Below are positions 25,701-36,400 of a stretch of 64,000 bases of DNA, piece by piece (position 1 is the first letter of the stretch; every line of letters begins with the position of its first letter). Both the position numbers and the translations under genes were made by a program. The notes under the pieces are model-generated. The model did no database searches. It saw only the letters and a program-made list of their open reading frames with translations, and was not told where the DNA came from. The stretch comes from Hermatobates lingyangjiaoensis (Eukaryota > Arthropoda > Insecta > Hemiptera > Hermatobatidae), in contig JAPFBL010000068.1 of assembly GCA_026182355.1 (NCBI GenBank), positions 2,931,001 to 2,995,000 of the forward strand. The letters are read 5' to 3'.

Positions 25701-27647
25701 CTAAGTACATATTTATATTTTCAAGGTTAATATTTTCTGAATTATTCTTGAATAAAAATTACGAGTTATTAATCATAGTACTACTATGTGAGTTACAAAT
25801 ACCGAATCTCAACACTCCATTGTTGTAGTTGAAAATTTTAGGTTTTTGCATGACAAAGTAGTTTTTATCATCCAAAATATATAATTGCATCTTTTATACA
25901 ACAGCTATTGATTGATCGGGTGCTTACCTAAAGTTCAAGTCTTTTTTCACGAGTCCAAATTTTTCATGCGGGGGATGGAAAAGCTTTTTCACGTCATCCC
26001 AAAGATAACAAAGATACTGTCAGTCCCTACTCTAATATACTTGAACAACCAGAACTTAGGACTCCTAATAGAAAATCATCCTGTATACTATTCACCTATA
26101 ACTAAAATCGTAATGATTGAAAACTCAATCAAACTTTCCAAACCTAGAACACCATAGAAGAACAAATGTTATATTGGTGGGCGTTAGAGACAAAAAATAT
26201 TTGTAAAATTTTTTTAGCACCTACCTGAAAAAATTGCGATTAAATTACAATTTAAATTGATTTGTAAAGATAAAAGATGAAAATATTAAGATGTTTCTTA
26301 ATGGAGAAGTTATGATTCTTCTCCAAAAAATGGCAATAAGACATTTAATGTCCAAAACCGGAATACGTAAAACCGTATGTTGTTGACAACTATCCAGTTT
26401 TTTCACTATTCTAGTCTAATAGTTCATAACTCTTATTTTGAGTGTGCAAAACTGGCTAATAAATACTATATTTTTTCTCAATATATTAAAGCTGATAATT
26501 TCGTATGCTTTCCACTGAACATAAAAAAACTACAAAAGGACATTTTACGTGGATTGTTTATATGTTACGGCAATACTAGATGTTGTGTCGGATTATGATA
26601 TTATATGATGGGACCATGGAGACGTGTCGTATGGTCTTAATCACATGCCTTCTTTTTCAAGTTCATTTTGTGACTTTTAATCGCCTCTTGTTTCACTCAC
26701 TCCTTCCTTATTGTCTCTTATAATCTCACTCATTTTCCTTTTCCTTGACTCTTAGCCAGATTTGGTGATGAATTACATTGTTTGAGAAATGAATTCTTTG
26801 TTTTGTTTTTCAGAAAGGATCTTGTGGTAACCTTTAATTGTAACCATGTTGATGCAGTGCTTGTCACTCATTTACATTCGACCTTTAAGCTGGATGTATT
26901 ACTGATAGGTATAATTAGTTATGTTCAGACCAAAGTGTTTGCCTCGGTGTTTCTTGTAATACATTTTTCTGACAGTTGACTTTTACATATTAAAAAGGAA
27001 TTGTCCTGGCCTTCATCCATGACATATCTCTCCGCTGGTCCATGCAAACTCTAGTATAGTCCCATATCATTGTTATCTTCTTTTGTCTCTACCTGTCTGT
27101 CTCATATAAATCGTCAGGAATTGGATGTGAATATTTTGAAGTTAGTTTCCAAAACTCGTTTTTTTTATAGTCCATGAGTTATTTTTTATTTTACAAGTGT
27201 TTTTAAAAGGCAGGATTTAAACAAAAAAATTCTAGGAAAAAAAAGTAAACAAGTTGAAAGGACTCCTCAGAACCATTTCTTTCTGTAACTGTGTTAAAGG
27301 TAAAAAATGAGAAATGCGGTGGATTTCTTTTCTTCAATCTAGAATACCCAGGGGAGTACTTAAAGCTGAAGAAATTCATTTCTTTTTAATTTCAAAAGGC
27401 TTTGAATGTTTTTTATTCTTTTCATATTACTTTCTTAATTGATGGCTACAAAGTTTTCAAATCATAGAGGGATGGTTGACCTGAGTTCAGACTTGCTAAT
27501 AGCTGTTATATTGATCAATGTGAGTAGAACAGACATATTCAAAAAATTGTAACCGAAATTGGTCTAAAACGTTGTTCATTCCACGAATCCTTCTTAGCTT
27601 TTGTAAAGAACTACTTTCCAATTAGACTATTTACACAGTTTATATGG
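22754..27647. other. No gene seen
   Basis: AT-rich DNA. A G+C-rich block at about 24,050-24,310 (ACCCGGTGCAACTCAACCAC and onward) is not identifiable and may be a decayed repeat. An acceptor-like TTTTTCAG at 26,814 precedes a short open run inside the frame at 26,782-26,979, but no domain or donor supports an exon. Remaining frames are short. Confidence 0.5.
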
Positions 27648-27673
27648 TGAAATACACAGTTCTGTGTATTTCA
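27648..27673. repeat. Short perfect hairpin
   Basis: TGAAATACACAG and CTGTGTATTTCA form a 12-bp perfect stem with a two-base loop. No associated gene or element is visible. Confidence 0.7.
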
Positions 27674-28479
27674 TAAACTTTTTAATTATCCTGGAAGTGC
27701 ATAATAACATACTAATTTCCACCAAAGGTCATTTATCAATAAATGATTCATTTTACATTGAGTCAAAATAAATGTTTACTCATGTACATTTGAAAAAAGA
27801 GCCTTTACGAACTCCTCAGTTAGTTTGTACAAGCTCGAAACAAAGCTATAGGTACGTACTTCCTTTCGTGGGATGGCATGTACAGTGAATATTGTTCCTC
27901 GTGTCTCAGAACACTAACTTCAATCTACCGTGGTACATTCTTCAGCAACTTTGTCCAAGTAAAATTATAACTTATTTTTTGGATGAATGTCTATTGCATG
28001 TTGATCCTGGCTGTTCTATGGTGCGAGATAGGGATCATTCTTCTCAGTCAAACATGCATAGCTATGTTTGATATATGGCTATCGGTAATGGCAGTTTAAC
28101 CAAAACGACTATCCAAGGTTCTTTTATCATTTGATATGTTTAATTAACTAGGAACAGGAAGAGCATGTTTCATTAATTTAATTATTAATTAATTCATTAA
28201 TTATTAATTAATTAACATTAATTTCATTAATTGAAGAACGTATGGTTCTTTGTGTACAGAAGGTATGTGTTTCTTCTGTTCTATATGTTTGAGGGTTAAA
28301 ACTGGTATTTTAGGTTTGGAAAAACATTTTATCAACAGTACTATAACACAGAATTGTGCAATAACATTCAATAAATATTTATTATTAATAATATACAAGT
28401 TACTTCATTAAAAAGTGAATAATATTCAAGTGTTTCATAAGAATTATTGGAAAGTAAGGTCTGAATCTGCCTTAGTGCG
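27674..28479. other. No gene seen
   Basis: AT-rich, including a dense TTAATTAATTA tract at about 28,170-28,240 rich in short palindromes. Confidence 0.5.
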
Positions 28480-28770
28480 TGGCGTTATGAATCGACCTTT
28501 CCTTCGAAACTGGTGACAGTTTTCAAGGACACCTGTAAAATGTCCCTGATGAACCCTGATCAGATGGACAGTCAATGATGACGGAAGACTTTGTCAATGC
28601 TGTGAACGAAAAGATTCGTAAAGACCTACGATTCACAATTAGAACTTTATTTGGGCATTTCCGCAGATCAGTACAACTTTACCCAAAATTATATCTGTAT
28701 ATTGACATTTTACCAGGTTTTAGTTACTTGAGGTCACTGGACTGCTTGTTAAAGATCATTAAATGAAAAT
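28480..28770 (+). mobile_element. Possible mariner-like transposase N-terminal fragment (decayed)
   Basis: The frame from 28,575 begins TEDFVNAVNEKIRKDLRFTI followed by RTLFGHF. This resembles the first helix-turn-helix of mariner-family transposases, where a D.FV.AV.EKIR.D.RFTI..L pattern precedes the HTH recognition helix. Homology then breaks down (RRSVQLYPKLYLYIDI), and the upstream part is in other frames with stops. No DDE/D catalytic region and no terminal inverted repeats were found nearby. If correct it is a short dead relic. The call rests on one ~27-residue stretch, so a transposase profile search is decisive. Confidence 0.45.
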
Positions 28771-29157
28771 AATGGCTTGTGTCCTTGATTTTTTTGACTT
28801 TATGATAAGGAAGGTGATCAACGTTGAGATCTAGATATGAGATTTCAGTCTGTTAAATTCATTGTTTTTGGTTTTGATTTAAAGTATTTAGGTAGTATAG
28901 TTACCTATATCATTTTGCAGTTTGGTCAACTACCAATAACTGGATTTCTACTTTATCTTTATCACTACTGTATTGTAAATTATTAAATAATTAATTTATT
29001 AGTTTAGCATGTATACATTCATATTCACCTACATTAAAATATTCATTAAACATTAAAAAATTCACCTTGTAAAAAAATAGAATAAAAATTTTGATGTGTA
29101 TGTAAATAAATAAATGAAAATATATGCCCATACACTTTTAGAAAAATTGTATTAGGT
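28771..29157. other. No gene seen
   Basis: AT-rich spacer. Confidence 0.5.
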
Positions 29158-29514
29158 TTGATTGAGAAATATATGCCAGTGGAGCCTATCAAACAAATCA
29201 GTCGAAGAGATGCTGATATTGATACATTGAATGATGTATCTATTAAAAGTACAAAAGTGAAACAAAGTTCTATACAAATGGATATTGACAGTATTACTGA
29301 AGTAAAAAGAGCATTTTTAGGAAAAAATAGAGAAAATTTGAAAAACAACTACTTATGGAGCTTGCCAAGAATAATGTATTACCCTTCCCAAGTAAATGAA
29401 AATCTATTACCTTTATTTAGTGTAGTTTACGCCCAAGTGGTGAAGGTTAATTCAAGTAGAAGAAATAAGAGCTTATTTAAAGTCGTAATAAAGTCTAATG
29501 AAAGTCTGAAGTGA
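29158..29514 (+). CDS. Hypothetical 118-codon open frame, unknown
   Basis: One of the longest open frames outside the Penelope elements (MIEKYMPVEPIKQISRRDAD ... SNESLK, TGA). Codon use looks more protein-like than most neighbours: mixed charged residues, no homopolymer tracts. I recognise no domain, transmembrane segment or signal peptide. The segment before the ATG is AT-rich without a clear acceptor or promoter. It could be a terminal exon, a transposable-element fragment or chance. A 100-codon minus-strand frame overlaps it and is more hydrophobic and less convincing. Confidence 0.2.
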   Translation: MIEKYMPVEPIKQISRRDADIDTLNDVSIKSTKVKQSSIQMDIDSITEVKRAFLGKNRENLKNNYLWSLPRIMYYPSQVNENLLPLFSVVYAQVVKVNSSRRNKSLFKVVIKSNESLK

Positions 29515-31149
29515 AATAAAGAACCATGTTCGGGAGGATACAGGACCGAACATTCTGTAAGTAGGTAGACAAACATGTAAAGAAGTTGGCAACAACTGTG
29601 TCATCATTAGACTGAAACCAAGCATGTCATAGATGAAAATTGTTCTGAAATAAACTGAAAATTTAATACAAATCTACAGATGAGGTTGATAAACCCAGCC
29701 CTCAGCAGCTAAAGGTTGAATATGCCGAATGAAATCAAAAGAGATCGCTAGAGACATGCGTAAAGAATAAAATTCAAATTTTGTTCAGAATAAATAATAA
29801 TAAAATATGAGATCCAATAAGAAAAATGATAATTACAGACTTAATCATAATTTCCAAAAAAAAAAAAAATAATAGGGATAAACGAAGAGCACAGAGATAA
29901 CTATTACAGATCAGTCTTACAGTGAATTTTATTTCAAAATTGAGACATTCCTGCCTCACTGTCGATGAACTTTATTCTTTAGTGCACTTTTTACATGGTC
30001 ATTTGATGTTTACTTCTTAGTGTATATTGTAATATTTAATTTTTTTTAACCTTCTTTAAACTTTTTAGTTATATAAAATTTGTATTCTTTTTTATTATAT
30101 ATAAACTGAGCACTTGTAAGCATGAAATAATTATGTGAACATTCAAAAAAACAAAACTACCTACCAGAAATGTTCTAATGGTATATTCTCGAGTTGTCTG
30201 TTGAGTGTAAGTGTTTTTCATCTCTTGGGGTGAATTCAACTGCGGAGAGACATCCATGGAGTGAATGCTCAGTGATTAGATACGACTGATAGTCGGAAAT
30301 CGGACCACTTCTCATTGGATACTAACTGCTTTTCCCAGAGCTCAAAAAGAAATTTCCTAAAGTGAACTCGGAAAAATTACATCTTCTGCTTAATTATTGC
30401 ATTTTTTTCTGCACTTCTGCATTATGATGAATAAGATGTACAATGGATCGGTAAATCTTAGTTTTTCTTTAAAATTTTAAACTCTTATGTGCTGATTCAT
30501 TTTAATTCTGTTTGATTAGAGTTTGGAAAAAATATTCTTATTATGTAACAAAACCGAGAAGTAAGACGTGTATCAAAGAATGAGGACGTGTAGTGCATGT
30601 ATCAATCTTCTAATCAAGAGTGACTTTTACGTTTCTTATATTTTCTCTTCCAATATCCCTAAATCGTCGACTATTTTTATAACTTACCAATTTTAAGTAT
30701 ATTTTTAAAATTGTTGAAGAATAATTTTGAATCCACAAAAGGCCTAGCGTATCTTTTTTATGATGCAATTTTGATGAAACAGCTATACTCCTAATCCTAT
30801 GTAAAGAATTATTTTTATGTTTAATTTTATTATGATCTATCAAAGAGTGTTTACTGTATCGTGTCGCGAGCTTTCAGCCAAATTTATACATTTGTATGCT
30901 TAAATGTCAGATGCACTGTCAATGAAAGATGCTGATTTTTGTTCAGATATCAGTTAAATGTTATTACAGCGAAAATTTCAAGAGTATTAATACCTCAAGT
31001 TTAAAAATGCATTTTAAACCGTGGGTTTGAAGTACATTTTCGATCATACAATACTGCCTAAAACTATTTAGATCATGTACCCTACAAAGGCTATTTTCGG
31101 GTATAATATCAAGTGGATCCTGTTGTCTGTTGACAATATTTTGGATACA
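29515..31149. other. No gene seen
   Basis: AT-rich DNA with short frames only; nothing recognisable. Confidence 0.5.
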
Positions 31150-31330
31150 CTCAACCAGTCAACACTTACACAGGCAAAGTGCCCGCCTCTATAATAGACT
31201 GGTTGGTCCGGGTTAGAATACTTAACTCTGGCCCTCGATTTATTCACGTGAGAGGTGAATAAATCTGAGTTCGTCATTCCTCGGAGAGGACGTTAAGCCA
31301 TCTTTGCAGAGAAATAATGCAAGTGACATG
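31150..31330 (+). mobile_element. tRNA-derived SINE, diverged, plus strand
   Basis: GTCCGGGTTAGAATACTT resembles a B box. The downstream body (CGATTTATTCACGTGAGAGG, then GTGAATAAATCTGAG, CGGAGAGGACGTTAAGCC) is shared with the minus-strand SINE at 32,590-32,884. The tRNA A-box half is badly decayed. SINEs are transcribed by RNA polymerase III and mobilised by LINE proteins. Confidence 0.65.
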
Positions 31331-32589
31331 AACTCGTGGTCCAAAGTCTAAACAGTCACAAGTATTGGAAATCTCGTAAATGAATGATACTCAATTCTGT
31401 TCAATGTATTTAATTTGAATTGTACTTATTCAATTTCATGTTTTTTTTCATAGTTCATATTTCTTCAGCATATTTGAAATAAAACTCATTCTAAATTTTC
31501 AAATATATTTTTAAGCGTATAAGAGATGACTTATGAGTGTATATAGAGCGTATAACTTTAAAGAGATAAGGTGATGCCAGTTGGAGTTGATTTTTTTGGA
31601 GAGTAAGATCTGATGGACAGGGAATAAGATGAATGCCTGGATTTTACCTTTGCTGTTTCTTATACCAGCAAGGCGTCGAGTGTTCTGTCTTTTGTTTTAT
31701 CTCCTTTTAACTTAAACCTTCAAAGCAGTTCGCCTACAATCCACAACATCATTTATCAACTTCTTTTTTTACTCTTCCACTTTTCTCTTAGGAATTGAGC
31801 TTTATATGTTTCTTTAATAAAATATTTAAGCCAACAAAACAACAACTTTTCTTGTGAAGTAAATTTTTTAATTTTTTTTTTTGGTTAATAGAATTCTAGA
31901 GTCAGTGTATAGTCATGACTAACTATACAATTGGTACATTGTTAATTCTAAGTTAACTAACTCTTAGTTTAGAGCCAATAGTTCATTTTAACAAAATACT
32001 TGATAGTATTTAGAATTAGTAGTGATACTATTAAGTAGTTAAATTTGAACTATTTAGTTCAGTCTAACTATAGTACCAGTATAACTGATACTAATCGTTA
32101 TTATGAACTTAACTGCAAACTTAGATTCAGTAATTAAATGTTTTATTCACTCGGAGTCCACTCCGGGTGTTTTAATAAGCAGTTTGCTTTTTGTAAGAGG
32201 CGTTGGGTTGCTTTGTAATCACATAAATCGACTGAGGCTTGGATGGCACGACAGGCTCAGTTGATGTGATTGCCTGCTCGTTAGTGCAAGTGGTCTCCTC
32301 CAGGGCATAACTGAGACTGCATTGCTTGGAGCCTCAATCACCTCAACTATTCTTAGCTATATAGATATAGCTATATAGAACCCAGCGTCACACGTTAACC
32401 TTCATCTATTCAGTATATTTCACAGGATTTAAATCCCTGTAACAGTAAAACTCATAACTTATTATTTTTTTTTTTTTTAGTAGTAATATTCAGTCTTGCC
32501 ACGAACCATTCCCATTAGAAGTGGTTCAAATATTTTGATAAATAAATATTATTTAATTCAAACATTTTTCTTTATTGTTCAAACCGATT
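31331..32589. other. No gene seen; TAGTT/AACTA-rich patch
   Basis: AT-rich. At about 31,890-32,110 TAGTT and AACTA words recur on both strands, suggesting a decayed foldback, though I could not draw clean arms. A small palindrome of TAGCTATATA lies at about 32,355-32,375. Confidence 0.45.
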
Positions 32590-32884
32590 CCCTAGCGTGT
32601 GATAACGTCAGCCGTTTACCGGCTTTTTCTTTAATCGGTGATTCTACATTGGGAGTCCTAACTTTTGTTTAACTGAAGTGCATTTCGAGTACGGATCTTT
32701 AACGACTACATGACATCGGACCGACAGCAGGCTCGGGACCGACGGCTTAACGTCCTCTTCGAGGGATTATGTACTCAGATTTATACACCTCCAGCGTGAA
32801 TAAATCGAGAACCAGGTGGTGATCGAATCCCGGACTACCAGCCCAGAGGCGAGTACGTTAACCACTGAGCTACCCTGGCCCCCT
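32590..32884 (-). mobile_element. tRNA-derived SINE, minus strand
   Basis: On the minus strand the tRNA-like head starts GGGGGCCAGGGTAGCTCAG. The A box TAGCTCAGTGG is at 32,862-32,872 and the B box GGGATTCGATC at 32,821-32,831, with normal spacing. The body follows: CTCGATTTATTCACGCTGG, CTCGAAGAGGACGTTAAGCC, then GTTAAAGATCC. The 3' end is placed near 32,590 with low precision. Both boxes are close to consensus, so this copy is younger than the one at 31.2 kb. Confidence 0.8.
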
Positions 32885-33438
32885 TGCTCAAGCTGTAGAA
32901 AGTTAATGAATGAGATTATTCATAGGGTGACATGACATGCTTGCGCAAACAAATTTGATGACATATTGGGAATAGAGTGGGTTAAATAAACAGGTTGATT
33001 TTTAAACTTCTTTTATTTCCCAATAGTCAACTCATATTGTTAACCTCATTTTTAAAATCGCCATCATTAATTAACCTTGAACTGATAGGTTACCTTTTTA
33101 ATGCTCGAGTTCATATGTAGTAAATCCATGCTATAGTACTAACTTTAATTATTCCCATTCAAAACTCTCTGATTACAGTAAAGAAATTTCTGCAGATAAA
33201 GAAATTGATATAGCTTATATTGAATCTGATTGATAAAATTATAACGCTAAACCATTAATAAAACCAGAATAAATATGTAAATTATCAATGCTATAAGCAT
33301 ATTAAATTATCTTAACCTCTGACGAGTAGAAATAACTTCCTAAAAAAACCAACAAAATCAAGGAAAAACGGAATTTGATATCTTAAACACCAAAATGTAT
33401 TTCCTAAATCGGTTCTAATTTTCTTCTTTATTGTTAAT

Positions 33439-33476
33439 ATTGTATTAAGGAAGATTTTCATCTTCCTTAATACAAT
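33439..33476. repeat. Perfect 17-bp stem hairpin, 4-nt loop
   Basis: ATTGTATTAAGGAAGAT and its exact complement flank a TTTC loop. The stem is perfect over 17 bp and stops abruptly on both sides. It is too short for a miRNA precursor and sits outside any recognised element. It may be a recent foldback or template-switch scar. Confidence 0.85.
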
Positions 33477-36400
33477 GCGATTCCAAAATCGACCAAATAA
33501 ATATGAATTGAAAAAAAAACTTGGCCTGTATTCAACTGTACTACAAGTAAATCTTGTAAAGTAAATGGTGAAGATTGTTTATCGTACTTTGTGCCGATAC
33601 GAGTAATAATTTTAATCGTATTAATTTTAATATAATATCCAGTGATATTATATGACTTAGTAGGATTGCTGTTCGTATTAAATATTACCATACTTAGTAT
33701 GATTACTGAAGGATAAAATGTCTTGATATTGATTATTAAAAATGAATATGCTGCAAAAAAGTATAAAATTTTTTTTTTGACAGATTTTTGAAACATTGTT
33801 AGAATGACCACAGCAACATTTTGTTATGTTATTACAGCTTCAAGTGGTCTTACTTGAACTGATATGGATACTTGGTGCACTAAGGGTTGAAGAGTCGTTT
33901 CAACGCAAGGTATAGCCACACAGTTATGCGTTGGCTACAGTGCATTGAAATAGGCACATATAAACTAAAGTAAACGTAAGACAAGTGAATGCTGACTCCT
34001 CTACGTCTTCAATCGCCAGGGCTCTCTTTAGTAAATCCTTTCTTTACTGCAGCTTTCTTCTCTTTATACTATTCCTGACGTCACTAGTGAAAATTTGAAA
34101 AATTTATTTTGAGGTCTCTTATAGAGTAGACCATTCTTTAAACTTAAAGTAAAAAAAATGAGTGTATTTGGTATGAAAGATAAGTGGAAGAATATTGGAG
34201 TAATTTTTTTTTGTGCTTAGATTATGCGTATGCGTATATATCTTTACGTAACTTTTCATGTTTTCTGGTGGCCATGTTCCCATTCAAAGCAGCTATCTAT
34301 TGAAATATCAGTATTACCTTTATCTCCCTTTAACATCTGTGGATGGAAGAAACTGGGCCTTATCTTAGTAGATCAGAGGATCAAATAATACACATTCTGA
34401 ATCGATTAACACTTTGGCGCTGGACCGCAGTCCTTGATATCATGAAATAAAGGGATTATATTAAGGTAAAACGAGATTTCACTTCTTCTCGTCCATTATT
34501 ATAGCTGCAAAATGTTTTGGAGTTCTTCAAGTTTATTTCTGAATCATTGTTGGTCAGAATCACAACACTGTCAATTATTCCATTTCAATTCATCCCTGTG
34601 GCATGTCAATCCAAGAAGACACGCAAATTTTTGGCTTTCCATGTATACCGTACACTTACTCCAAATTTAAATGTGAAATATCCACACTTTAGAGCGTGGT
34701 TAATCCTAAATTCCTAAATTAGTAAAATGATTAAAAACAGGTAAACAAAATTACTGATATGACTCCTTCCCAGAACTGCTCAAAGAACACTGGAAGGGTG
34801 ACAGTTGAAAAGGTTTTCTTTTCTACCTCTCAGTTGTCTGAGGCCACGAAATGTCATGTTCATTAGAACTTAAGGTGAAATGAGTTATTATAACTCTTTG
34901 TTATTTATAGAATTGTGACATATATTGGAGTTGTCTAACGGTAAGTGGGGTTCCTCAGCACTTAGGTCATGGATACTATACCTAATGGTCATGGGCCGGT
35001 TGCCGTCCATTCTCCTTTGTATATTGCCCACACGCAATCCCACCCACCAAATACTTTTTAATTATCTCCATGTATTAATGTTCAAGGGCAAAAAATACTA
35101 AAATTGACTAGTTTACGTTATTTTCTTAGTTTACGTTCTAATCAATAGAATTATCCATAAATAACCTTAAACACAAGTCAAGCTGATAGCCATCACTGTG
35201 TCATTTTATTTGCGAGATTGATATCATCTTATAGAATGTATAGGAATAAATTTTGCTTTTCATTGAATACAATGCGTGGCTAAAAACCATAATGATTTAT
35301 TAAAATATTTTGGTGTACAAGCATGACAACCCTTGCATCAATAAAATAAACAAACTAACGAATCAATGTGGATGTAGGGATGTTCCCCGTGTGTAACAAA
35401 ATTATATGAACTCTTCAATTCATAAGCATTTTAAATGTAAATTACCAAATTTCTTTTATTTCTCCCTCTCAGTCAGATAATTGTTAATATGTACAGTTGA
35501 TTTTAATTGAATATAAGAGGGTGGCAAAATAGAGGTGAATTAAAACTAAGAGATTTAGTTATATAATACCTTGGACTCTGTAAATATTGTATATCTCCAA
35601 CACAGTGTACAAGTGAGTTCTCAATTGACTTGTTATTACAGTTAAGAGAAAATGTTCCACTGATTACATTGTACCTTGAGCTTTTGTACCTAATCCTCAA
35701 TGGCCTGGATTAGGTGCCTTTTCTAATACAATCGAAATCAAGAATACACATTCCTATCAGCAAACTGATGAACTTAAGGATGTAAAATAACAGTCATGTA
35801 TATGCAAAGTATTTTACATTAAACTATCTTTATTTTTTTCATAATTAGATAGAAAAATAAAACACTGATTCCCACAATATATACCCTCTGAGATGAGCCC
35901 TTCTTTTTGCTGCTCTCCTCTCTTAGGTATGGCATTGACTGAATGTTATGAAAAGAAGAATCAACTTATAATAACGCGCAGTTTTTAAAATTTAGAATTA
36001 CATCATATTATTTCTTTCTCATAGATAGTGGTTCAGTATTTAGTTTGATATTTCATATCGAAGTAAAAAAAACTTTATAGAAATATGAAGATTTAAATTA
36101 AATTGAATGTCTTATTACTTGACTCAAAAAGTGGCATTCAGATATCGGAAATACAGTTAATTTTAAGATGTTAGATATAGTTCTGAGTGGATTCTGCAAT
36201 GACTACCCGATAAGATTATTCCGCCGAAACATATTCAGATGGAGTACTGGAATTAATTAGTTCCTGAATCTACGTAAATTTGATGGCTGGGCAGTAATCA
36301 ACAGTGAAAGCCATTGAAAGTCAAAACTTATGTTAATCGCGTGACGCAATCGAGCAAAGCTGCATCATAGACCTTCAACATGCATTTGTTATGACTCCCT

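Noticed and set aside
26782..26979. Exon starting after TTTTTCAG at 26,814
   Set aside because: No donor with a consistent phase, no recognisable peptide, and such acceptor-like tracts are frequent here.
29046..29348. 100-codon minus-strand frame
   Set aside because: Antisense to the slightly more plausible plus-strand frame at 29,158 and dominated by hydrophobic AT-rich codons.
32820..32884. Functional tRNA gene on the minus strand
   Set aside because: A and B boxes are good but a SINE body follows directly and is shared with the 31.2-kb copy; it is a SINE head.
33467..33811. 114-codon minus-strand frame
   Set aside because: Ile/Asn/Tyr/Phe-rich composition expected of translated AT-rich DNA; its end overlaps the perfect hairpin.
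34905..35045. tRNA gene or SINE head (TTGTCTAACGGTAAG...)
   Set aside because: No cloverleaf, no acceptable B box and no shared SINE body.
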